This document shows, piece by piece, positions 53,778 to 62,790 of a stretch of DNA of 64,000 nucleotides. The stretch covers positions 315,050,803-315,114,802 of the forward strand of contig CM037876.1 of assembly GCA_021292165.1 (NCBI GenBank). The letters run 5' to 3'. This DNA is from Shinisaurus crocodilurus. Taxonomy: Eukaryota > Chordata > Lepidosauria > Squamata > Shinisauridae. The position numbers were made by a program, and so were the translations under genes. The first letter of the stretch is position 1, and each line of letters starts with the position of its first letter. The notes under the pieces are model-generated. The model saw only the letters and a list, made by a program, of their open reading frames with translations, was not told where the DNA came from and made no database searches.

Positions 53778-53824
53778 GATGGATGGATGGATGGAAGAAA
53801 GAAAGAAAAAGAAAGAAAGAAAGA
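53744..53824. repeat. (CT)n, (GATG)n, (GAAA)n microsatellite cluster
   Basis: Three adjoining simple repeats: about 17 CT units, about four GATG units, then GAAA units. Confidence 0.93.
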
Positions 53825-54496
53825 TTAATATCTTGCTTGGTTATTTTGATCATGTTTTAACTTTTTTTTTAAAAAAAAAAATCAATGGTAATGAGGACTG
53901 AACAAATTAAAATTGAATGATTGTTGACTTGTTTTCGATTCTGTTGTTCCTCTTCTTTTTAGAAGGGGATCCAGACATTTCTTTTCCTTGCACTGGTGGT
54001 GAGATGAGGTGCAACTGTCAGACCACATCATTCTTCAGACTTAACAAGGAGTGATTCCCAAAAATATAAGCATTCACAAATGCGAAAACACGAAATTAAT
54101 GAATAGCAAATAGCAAACTAATGGTTATTACATTCAAAAATTAATGAATACTAATACTAATGCTTTGAATATTTACTTAGTTTCAGTGTGACAAACAAGC
54201 AGTCTCTTCATCTGCATATTGGATGCAAATTCAAATTTATTTGTGATTTGGACACTATTTTTATTTGCCAGCCCCACTCAGATCTTAAATGGTTTAACGC
54301 ATACCTATTTGAGACAAATGAAGAAGCCGCTTAATTTACCACAATGCCTTGGAACAACGCTACAACAGAGGAATTGTGGGAATTAAAATGGTGGCTCCCA
54401 GATTCAGCCACCCAATGCTAATTAGAGTGCTGATGACCTTCACTATCACCTACCACTGCTGCTGCCACCAAGTAAACCAGACCCAGTGATGTAGGG
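53825..54496. other. No feature recognised
   Basis: AT-rich DNA with no named repeat. Confidence 0.4.
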
Positions 54497-54790
54497 TGCC
54501 AGTGTGGTGTAGTGGTTAGAGTGCTGGACTGGGACTCGGGAGATCCAGCCATGAAGCTCACTGGGTGACTTTGGGGCAGTCACTGACTCTCAGCCTAACC
54601 TACCTCGCAGGGTTGTTGTAAGGATCAAACGGAGAGGAGGAGGATTATGTAAGCCGCCTTGGGTTCCTTGCAGGAAAAAAAAAGGTGGGGTATAAATATA
54701 ATAAATAAATAAATAAATAAATGTAAGCCACCTTGGGTTCCTTGGAGGAAAAAAGGCAGGATATGAATATAATAAATAAATAAATAATTG
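54497..54790 (+). mobile_element. tRNA-derived SINE (family S) plus a second tail
   Basis: GCCAGTGTGGTGTAGTGGTT (A box) to GGGACTCGGGAGATCCA. It then skips the B box and goes straight to GCCATGAAGCTCACTGGGTG, about 20 bases shorter than 33358-33568. The usual body and tail follow, GTATAAATATAATAAATAAA. A second tail copy (GTAAGCCACCTTGGGTTCCT ... ATAAATAAATAA) at 54722-54790 is joined directly. Loss of the B box would silence polymerase III transcription. Confidence 0.85.
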
Positions 54791-55580
54791 GAGGGACCCA
54801 CCAAAAGGAACTCCACTGAAGGTAGGGGTGCTTGAGGACTTTGATCTATGTGAATTCCAGTAAAACTGACCAGATCCACACCTCCCAGACTAATCTGCAG
54901 ATTAGAACCACCAGTTGTCACGCTTCCCAAATGACCCAGCAGAGTTCGCAGCACAAAAAAATGCCTACTAAAAATGCAAAGTTTGAGAGAAAAATCTCTT
55001 TAAAATTACATTTAGAAATATATATTTAAATAATTATTTGAATGCAAAGTTTGTACAGGTTTTTTTTGCAAAACTCTGTAGAATAATGAGGAAATGGGAT
55101 GGAAGGGCCTTATGGCTGAACACAGGCAGAAACGGCAGGGACCAGGAATAGCCTAATTTTGGCCATGCCTAGCTAAGGGCCCGCAGAAACCTGCACTGAC
55201 AAGGCTGTTACTTTTAAAATTGCCTGGGAAAGAACTTTCCTCAGTTCGTCCAAGACCTTCAATTAGCCAGCATGATTGGCTCGGTGGAAGAGAATTAATG
55301 CAACATATGCTAAGTGTATGCATGACCTATTTAAACTGATGGATAATCTTTTCTTCTTCTTCTTCTTTTTCTTCTGGTTAAGGCTTTTTAATGGTATAGT
55401 CCTGGTGCGCATCAGTGAGTGTAAAATTTTGATTCTAAGTAGCAGCATTAGGGTTTGATTAACCAACTAAAGATAGCACGGAGGAAAGACAGGCCGAGGC
55501 CTCCAACTGGTGTGCATTTTCTTAGGCATTCAAAGGGAAAAGGCATTTAAAGCTTTGGCTATTGGGCAGTTTAGAAAGGT

Positions 55581-55582
<2 letters not shown>
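54791..55582. other. Mostly unassigned
   Basis: A (TCT)n-type run lies at 55348-55375 and a family V LINE-tail trace at about 55548-55580 (AAAGCTTTGGCTATTGGGCA). Confidence 0.4.

Positions 55583-55622
<40 letters not shown>
55583..55622. repeat. (GATA)n microsatellite
   Basis: Ten GATA units, just after a LINE tail. Confidence 0.95.
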
Positions 55623-55623
<1 letters not shown>

Positions 55624-56317
55624 TTTAAATGAGGGGAGGAGAATACCTCTTGTGCTATGGAGCTGGACACTTCCAAAAGCCCAGAACCCAGGAAGAGGGT
55701 AAAGCCTCCCGACTGACCATCTAGCAACTGTACTCCGGCTCAGGTGCTCAAAATGCCATGCAGAAACACATTTAAAACAACAACAACAAAGGAGACATTC
55801 AAAAGCAAGAAGCTCCAAAGCATTATAGCACCAACAGTCATCGCACAAATGGCAGACTGCAAGAGCTGCGCCAAGTCAGGTCAGTGCAAGTCCTGCCCAT
55901 TCCAGAAAAACTGAAACCACTAAGGCTTAGCAGCCAAGCCAAAGATAGCGCTTCAGGGATCCCAGCAGCCTTTTGGCCCAGGCTTGCTAGAGGTGACCAC
56001 ACCTGCCTCGGTCTCTCGTCTTCCTTTGAGAGCAAGCACCCCTCTGCGGTGGCTCCTCCCCAGCAACTGATCTCAGCTTAAGAGCCACTCAGGCAAAGTA
56101 GTTGCCCCCTCCTGGAAACTCATGCCAGATTCAAGAGATAGTCTAGCAGCTAGCCCACCCACTCTTTCCATGCCAGCAGGACCACGTCCAGGCACCTGCC
56201 AACACAAGTTCACTGATTCCCCCCTGACATGAAGTTGCTCACCTTTCCCTGCCAGTTTACCCCAGCAGTTTACCCTCAGCAAGGGTAAACTACTTCTGGA
56301 CTTGGAGGTTCCATCAT
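55623..56317. other. No feature recognised
   Basis: No named repeat. Overlapping frames without motif. Confidence 0.4.
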
Positions 56318-56470
56318 GGATTCATAGAATCATAGAATATTAAGAGTTGGAAGTGGCCTATAAGACCATCAAGTCCAACCGCCTGCTCAGTGCAGGAGAA
56401 CAGATGTGGGCAGCCCAGGCAGTCACTGATCCCCGGCTCATACCTGCTTAGCTTCAGCATGTGGACTGCA
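56318..56470 (-). mobile_element. 5S-rRNA-headed, CR1-tailed SINE
   Basis: The left part is a CR1 tail (ATAGAATCATAGAATATTAA, GAGTTGGAAGTGGCCTATAA, CTGCTCAGTGCAGGAGAACA). The right part CCCAGGCAGTCA ... CCTGCTTAGCTTCAG is the complement of 5S rRNA. It has lost ~10 bases that the duplicate at 57862 keeps (CACCCATCCAAGCACTGATC). Same head-tail order as 19876-20015. Confidence 0.72.
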
Positions 56471-56767
56471 TGATGTGCTCTCGACGCCACCTGCATTTAT
56501 GTATCTCTTCCATCACATGGAAGGATCCTTCAAGGCAGTTGTAAAGGAACTGTCTTATAATTTTGTATATAGCATTTGGGATGTTATGGGGTTAGTGTAT
56601 TCTCTGTGTATGTTGGTAGCTGTAAAATCAAAAGTTTAGAAGTTCAGTTAATGTGTTATTAGGTTTGGTGCCACCAGCCTGTAAAGCAAGTGAGGGCACA
56701 AGGTGAAGCAGGTGGTTAGCAAGGTAAGGAGCTGAAAAAAAAAGAAGCAGGGGGAGGATTGTTTACA
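56404..56767. repeat. ~370-bp direct duplication, left copy (empty sites)
   Basis: From ATGTGGGCAGCCCAGGCAG to GGAGGATTGTTTACA. It matches the right copy at 57855-59000 once two insertions there are removed. At 56689-56696 it has a single CTGTAAAG (MITE1 empty site), and near 56535-56545 GGCAGTTGTAAAGG (L2 empty site). It abuts the 3' tail of the LINE fragment at 56768. Confidence 0.92.
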
Positions 56768-57854
56768 TCATCATCATCATCAGGCGATAACTCGTGACCG
56801 AGTAAGATTGTCTTCCGGGATAAAAGGAGGAAATTCTAAAGAAGATTGTGTAGACTCTAGCGATGGGTCCGTAAGTGACTGTGGAGGCCAATTCTAGATC
56901 CACACAGCTTCCCACAGTGAGGACACAGGTTACCAGATAGAAGATGGTCCTGTAAAGGATTCATTTGACGTGCTTTTCGCTTAGCACGTTTCTCCCTTTC
57001 ACCTTGCACTCGGGCTTCTTCAAAGTCCATGGAACCTTTGTGAAAGGCCAACCTCCATTTAGATCGTTCATGGGCCAGAGCTTCCCAGTTTTCGATGTTT
57101 ATATTGCATTTTTTTAGATTAGCCTTATGAACATCTTTAAACCTCTTATATTGACCACCGATATTCCGCTTGCCATCCTTGAGTTGGGAGTAAAGTAACT
57201 GCTTTGGGAGACGGCAGTCAGGCATTCGAACAACATGACCGGTCCGCTGAAGTTGGTGTTGAAGGATCATTTTTTCAATGCTAGTAGTCTTTGCTTCTTC
57301 CAGTACACTGACATTTGTTCGCCTATCTTCCCAAGTAATTCGCAGGATTTTCCGGAGGCAATGTTGATGAAACCTTTCAAGGAGGTGGAAGTGACGTTTA
57401 TAGATAGTCCATGTTTCTCAGGCATACAATAAAGTTGGTAATACAATGGCTTCATAAAGCAGTGTTTTGGTCTTCTTACAAATATCCCGATCCTCGAACA
57501 CTCTATGTTTCATTCGAGAAAACGCGGCACTTGCGGAGCTCAGACGATGCTGGATTTCACTGTCGATGTTAGCTGTAACAGAAAGATAGCTGCCAAGATA
57601 GAGAAAATGATCGACATTTTCCAGTATTGTCCCACCAAGCTGGATAGATGGCATCACCAAAGGGTTAGCTTGCACTTGCTGATGAAGCACTTTGGGTTTT
57701 TTTGATGTTAAGTGAGAGACCAAGTTTTCCGTATGCTTCTGCAAAAGCATTTAGGATAGTTTGGAGATCATCCTCTGAATGTGCGGAGACCACATTATCA
57801 TCAGCATACTGAAGTTCCACAACGGAGGTTGTAATTACCTTACTTTTTGCTTTC
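56768..57854 (-). mobile_element. C2H2-type non-LTR element with partial RT
   Basis: Longest copy of this family here. Minus strand, 5' to 3': the RT palm with VVELQYADDNVVSAHSEDDL and FAEAYGKLGLSLNIKKT (57904-57665). After a frameshift, FLYLGSYLSVTANIDSEIQH, RLSSASAAFSRMKHRVFEDR and TKTLLYEAIVLPTLLYA (57750-57418). Then a broken stretch and an intact 137-residue C-terminal frame (57270-56857) ending in the C2H2 finger. The tail (GATGAT)n is at 56768. Endonuclease and N-terminal RT are missing. Flanked by ~370-bp direct repeats. Confidence 0.9.
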
Positions 57855-58013
57855 ATGTGGGCATCCCAGGCAGTCACCCATCCAAGCACTGATCCCCGGC
57901 TCATACCTGCTTAGCTTCAGCATGTGACCTGCATTATGTGCTCTCGACGCCACCTGCATTTATGTATCTCTTCCATCACAACGAAGGATCCTTCAAGGCA
58001 GTTATTATTTATT

Positions 58014-58625
58014 ATTTATTTATTACATTTATCAATCGCCCATCTGGCCGGTCACCCGGCCACCCTGGGCGATGTACAATTAAAATACAATAACACACAA
58101 TACAATATAATAATTCAAACAATATAAAAAATTCTCATTAAAAACCTAACCCACCCCATATTTCCCGCCCTGAACAGCCATGTTTTTAATGCACGGCGGA
58201 AGCTCATCACGGAGGGGCATGGCGAAGGTCACTAGGGAGGGAGTTCCATAATGTGGGGGCCGCCACAGAGAAGGCCCTCTTCCTAGTCCCCACCCAGCCT
58301 GGCGCTCTGGCTGATGGGATAAGGAGAAGGCCGTCCGTGGCAGACCTTGTTTGAGCGGGCTACTTGCATGTTGCTGGAGGCGCTCCTTGAGATAAGCTGG
58401 GCCGGAGCCGTGTAGGGTTTTTAAAGGTCAAAACCAACACCTTGAATTCGGCTCGGCAAGCAACTGGTAGCCAGTGCAACTCTTTAAGCACTGGCGTGAT
58501 GTGATCACGCCGGCGCTGCCCTTAATCGGCGAGCCGCCGCGTTCTGTACCAGCTGAAGCTTCCGGACCGTCTTCAAGGGTAACCCCACGTAGAGCGCATT
58601 ACAGTAGTCTAGGCGAGAGGAGAGG
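58014..58625 (-). mobile_element. L2-like LINE 3' end
   Basis: Minus strand: the ORF2 end is present in broken frames. The UTR words GGGCGATGTACAATTAAAAT, GGCCACCCTGGGCGATG and CATCTGGCCGGTCACCC follow, then a (TTAT)n tail at the left edge. AGTT is duplicated at both ends (58010-58013 and 58626-58629). The duplicate locus lacks it, giving the pre-insertion sequence. Confidence 0.9.
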
Positions 58626-58775
58626 AGTTGTAAAAGAACTGTCTTATAATTTTGTATATAGCATTTGGGATGTTATGGGGTTAGTGTATTCTCTGTGTAT
58701 GTTGGTAACTGTAAAATCAAAAGTTTAGAAGTTCAGTTAATGTGTTATTAGGTTTGGTGCCACCAGCCTGTAAAG

Positions 58776-58910
58776 CAGTGTTTCTCAACCTTGGGTCCCC
58801 AGATGTTTTTGGCCTACAACTCCCAGCATGCCCCAGCCAGCTATGCTGGCTGGGGCATGCTGGGAGTTGTAGGCCAAAAACATCTGGGGACCCAAGGTTG
58901 AGAAACACTG
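58776..58910. mobile_element. Palindromic hAT-type MITE (MITE1), copy 4
   Basis: 135 bp with ends CAGTGTTTCTCAACC and GGTTGAGAAACACTG. Perfect 8-bp TSD CTGTAAAG (58768-58775 and 58911-58918). The duplicate locus holds one CTGTAAAG and no insert, direct evidence of insertion. Confidence 0.97.
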
Positions 58911-59000
58911 CTGTAAAGCAAGTGAGGGCACAAGGTGCAGCAGGTGGTTAGCAAGAAGGAGCTGCAAAAAAAAGAAGAAGCAGGGGGAGGATTGTTTACA

Positions 59001-59434
59001 CTGCAGTGTCAAAGGGTCTGTAGTTTTCCAAGAAGTAGTTTTGGTTTTGCAAAGAGCTCAGTAGAAGGAATGCAGGGTGAATGTTAGCCTTCCTGATTGG
59101 TCAGGGTTACAAAAGAACAGGCTAGCTTCAACGTATAAAAAGTTGATGCAAAAAGACAGTTTTTGCGTAAAGGGAAACTGAGAATAGCGGGGAGGTTTGA
59201 GAGAGAAAAAGAAGGTTGAGAGTCTGGAAAGAGAGAACAGAACAGAGAGATGCTTGGGAGAAGCTGAATGCTTGGGAGAGATGAGAACTCTGACAGTAAG
59301 ATATTGCTGGGGAGAACTTAGAGAAAATAGGGACAGTCCAATTAGGAATAGCTGGATGCATTTAACAATTGTTTCTCCCCCTCTCTCTGTGTGTATGTAT
59401 GTGTGATAACCATTCAGATATTAGAACCGTCTCC

Positions 59435-59465
<31 letters not shown>

Positions 59466-60105
59466 TTTCCATTAAAATTTACAATTCTGCTGTTTAAACT
59501 TTGTAGTCTCTTTCCTTGTTGGGTTACCCGCCCCATGCCTCAAAGCCAAACCCCACACCACCAAAAGGTATTCACAAGAGACCCAGAGGGTTTTAAGGCT
59601 GTTATTGGAGGCAGCCAGGGAAAATAAAGAATCCCACTTGGTGGCAGTGGACAGGTCATTGGAAGGGATGGGCAAACAGGTATGCACACCCTATTTGGCC
59701 TGGTCTTCCTTCCACTCAGAGTCCAGGGCATAGTGGTCCCATGACAGCAGTTTGCAGAATTCATCAGCAAAAATGAACACAGCAGCAGCAGCAGCAGCAG
59801 CAAATGTCGAAGAAGACTGATGCAAAAACACATCTGAAAAGCACAGGTGGTTTTTGTTTTGTTTTTTACCAGGTGCTGGGAAGCAAGAAGAAAGGGGATC
59901 AGTTCCATTTGTGAATTCCGCAATGTGGGCGCCACCACTGAGAAAGTCCAGTCTGGTGTTCCCACCAGTCACACAGAGAACAGGGAGCTCCTCTGAGGAA
60001 TGGAGCATGTGGGCGGTGAGGAAGCCATACTTAAGATATCATTTGCCAAAACTATTTGGGTTAAAAGGTCTTGATTGAATCACCCTCCCGGGTTTAAAAC
60101 TATCC
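59001..60105. other. Unassigned, with two trinucleotide runs
   Basis: (TAA)n at 59436-59465 and (AGC)n at about 59779-59801. Frames over the latter give poly-Ala/poly-Leu and are not genes. Confidence 0.45.
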
Positions 60106-60109
60106 AACT

Positions 60110-60245
60110 TAGCAATCCTCAACACATCCTGTAGCAATGAGTTAATTGATTATGTTTAGCATGAAGACTTCCTCTTTTTTCCTGTTCTGAACCTACGGCC
60201 AACCAATTTAACTGGGTGACCTCAAGTTCTAGTGTTACAAGTGAG
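60110..60245 (-). mobile_element. CR1/L3-like 3' UTR, antisense, diverged
   Basis: GCATGAAGACTTCCTCTTTT, TTCCTGTTCTGAACCTACGG and GTTCTAGTGTTACAAGTGAG follow the antisense order at 14500-14590. Confidence 0.55.
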
Positions 60246-61553
60246 GGGGGGGGGGTTGATCATCCAGTGAGGGAGTTGGTTTTTTTTTAATGATCTTGAA
60301 GCCTGATTTATTTATTTTTTTAATAAGAAGTTATGTACCGTATGTTTTTTTGTAAACAACTCAGCATTTGAAACTGAACTGTGTCTGCTGTGTATGCAAA
60401 TGCGGTGTTGATTAAACATGGGCATTTGCATTGGTCACAGCACTCTCACAAGAAACCTTAGTCGGCAGCATGATTTCCTAATCAACGGTCTTTTTGCTGG
60501 CAAGGTTATTCGGCCACCGAACATGCAAATGTGGGTTCTAACCCCTGTCCCGGCCCAGAATAATGTATCAAAATCTTCCGCTGTATACTGTATTTTAAGC
60601 CCAGATGCAATGACCCAGCTCTAAATGATATGCAATATATAACATGAAGACTGTCAGATTTGTCTGGCATCTTTTCTGCTGCCGGAGCAGAAATGAAACT
60701 GGACTTGCCACTGAAATGTTCTCCAAACTGAACTGAGTTCAGATTGTATTTTGCTCGCTTTTTTATCCCTTGGAATCTTTCTCCTCCTGCCTTTTCTTAT
60801 TCATGTATTTATTTATTGGATTTATATGTCGCCATCTTGTTTGGATATTCAGTAAGGCCAACAACATGAAAATGGCCTTCTCTGTATCCCATCCTTGAAA
60901 CGAAACCCTCTGATACAGCAAGGGGGCCAGGAGAACCTCATCCCCTCACACTAGCACGCAAGATACCTGAGGCTGGGAGGAGAAAGCAAAGGACACTTCC
61001 CCTTTCATGCAGGAAGACCCCATCTATTTCTAGAGCTGTCCCAGAACCCACCAGGAAGCAGAAGGTTCTAGGTCTGCTCTGGAAATGCTTCTGCTGCAGC
61101 CAGATGCTCTGCTTCTGACTTGGATTCTGATGGGGCAAAGCTCCACCCCATCCTTGTTGCATGGCTGCAGTGTGGAAGACGAAGGGAGAGCTGTCCTTGC
61201 CCCCAAAGCACCGCTGCTACTGGCAGTTGATGTTTCCCCCTCCCCACAAATCATTGAAATTGAGATGGTAAGATCCTCAGGGTGGTCTTAACGCATTTGC
61301 TCCCATACGTTCAGGGTCCTGTAAATCCCATCAGCAGCAGCAACGGCTCCCTGCTGGCTCTGGGATCACAATGTCCCTGGCTATTAAGGAGCTTGACCCT
61401 GCCTTCTGCTGGCACCCTGTTGACTCCCCTTGCCTGTGCATAGGAAACACCAGTAGGAGCTGAGGAACTCCAGGGGTTGTAGTTCTTGTTGCAAGTGCAT
61501 GTCAGATAGGGGCGGGAGGGACACTTCCCTGCCTCTAACTACATGCCCTAGAG
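60246..61553. other. No feature recognised
   Basis: No named repeat or exon. A LINE-tail trace (TTTATTGGATTTATATGTCG) lies near 60812. Confidence 0.4.
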
Positions 61554-62210
61554 CAGTGTTCTCCAACCTTGGGTCCCCAGATGTTTTTGGCCTACAACTC
61601 CCAGCATGCCCCAGCCAGCATAGCTGGCTGGGGCATGCTGGGAATTGTAGGCCAAAAAAAATCTGGGGACCCTGTTGGGTTTTGCATAGGCAGAACGAGA
61701 TTACCACCTGACATCGAGATTATCACCTGACCTGGTGAGTGTCTCTTGAGTTCAAGTATACAAGGTCTCTGGTCATGAGACATAGTCTCGAGGTGATGTG
61801 ACTCAGCAACCTTGAACAGGTTAGCAGTCAACATGTTGATGAATAGGTTATACAACTGGGGTGAGTAATATCCTATTTATAGGTGGTATAAAGCTAGCAC
61901 ACTTGCTGATAGCTTCACTCTCTCTCCTCTCTCTTCTCGTCTCGTCTCGACATGTGTCTTGTTCTTGGACTTCACTTCATCTAGCCTTACCACTGGGGTA
62001 GTGGATTTGAGTCTGCAATGATGTAGTGAGTAGATGCATTATTTGCCTTAATCCCATGTAATTGGGTTTTACAAATAAACTCTTTAATCTTTATTAACTG
62101 CTGTTATCTCCTCCTTCCACTTGCGTGACTGGGACTGAGGGTCATTGGCTAGGGGAGCTTTTGAACCCGGGTCAGTCCAGCTCTCACAGACCCAAGGTTG
62201 GAGAACACTG
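61554..62210. mobile_element. Palindromic hAT-type MITE (MITE1), copy 5, split by an LTR
   Basis: The left 119 bp (61554-61672) and right 17 bp (62194-62210) together make one 136-bp MITE1. TSD CCCTAGAG (61546-61553) and CCCTGGAG (62211-62218), one mismatch. The gap is a solo LTR and its duplicated 5 bases. Confidence 0.95.
61673..62188 (+). mobile_element. Solo LTR, copy 2, inside MITE1
   Basis: A 516-bp relative of 28604-29154: TGTTGGGTTTTGCATAGG start, AGCTCTCACA end, GGTATAAAGC and ACAAATAAACTC signals. TSD GACCC at 61668-61672 and 62189-62193. It lacks about 35 bp found in copy 1, near the TATA box and the pyrimidine tract. No internal region remains. Confidence 0.95.
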
Positions 62211-62504
62211 CCCTGGAGTTTTCTACAGAAGCACATGCTGGGCACGCACCTGCACCCCCAGCTCAGAATGTCACTTGTTCGGTTCCACACTGCTTCTGAT
62301 AAGCTCCAGCAAATCTCACAAGAATCTCTTAGAAGACCTGGATGCCCCATATGGATAGAAGGAAATAAGTCTGCAGAGTTATCCTCCATCATGATCTACC
62401 ATTTAGCCTCATTTTTTTTTCTTGTTGTGACCATGGGGTCAGGATCCAGTTCTGTCTGGCCGTGCCTTCCTCTACTTCCTTTCCTTCTGTGGGAGCACGT
62501 CACG

Positions 62505-62790
62505 TATAGTGGCCACTTATGAATGGCCAAAAAAGAGGAAACGTATCACCAAAAAAGAGGACAAAGGAGGGTGGTGCTTTGCATAACATTTGCATATGCT
62601 AATTATTATTTCATTTCATTTAATTATTATTTCATTTCTATACCACTCAATAGCCGAAGCTCTCTGGGTGGTCCACAACAATGTATAATTGATACGTATA
62701 GCTGCAAATGTATAATTGATACGTATAGCTGCAAACATATAATTGATATATATAGCTGCAAATTTAGAAATTATTATTGTAATTTAAATA
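62505..62790 (+). repeat. Dispersed repeat, family A, with inserted tail and tandem
   Basis: GTGGCCACTTATGAATGGCC, GAGGAAACGTATCACCAAAA and TTTGCATATGCTAATTATT match family A, which resumes at TAGAAATTATTATTGTAATT. Between them lie a family V LINE tail on the minus strand (about 62605-62680) and a 3 x 27-bp tandem (62682-62762). Confidence 0.65.
62682..62762. repeat. 27-bp tandem repeat, three units
   Basis: Units of TGTATAATTGATACGTATAG plus CTGCAAA. The third unit has three changes. The unit is part of family A (compare ATCTATAGATGCAAGTTTAG at 8634). Confidence 0.93.

Larger units (their letters stand above)
57855..59000. repeat. ~370-bp direct duplication, right copy (filled sites)
   Basis: Matches 56404-56767 but carries an L2-like insertion (58014-58625) and a MITE1 copy (58776-58910). 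Its first ~100 bases are the 5S-rRNA-like sequence (57862-57930), including CACCCATCCAAGCACTGATC. Confidence 0.92.

Noticed and set aside
57424..57904. RT frames on the minus strand as an active reverse transcriptase
   Set aside because: The YADD-containing and downstream frames are separated by a frameshift, and the N-terminal half is missing.
59760..59805. Poly-Ala or poly-Leu coding CAG/AGC repeat
   Set aside because: A short trinucleotide repeat without surrounding exon features.
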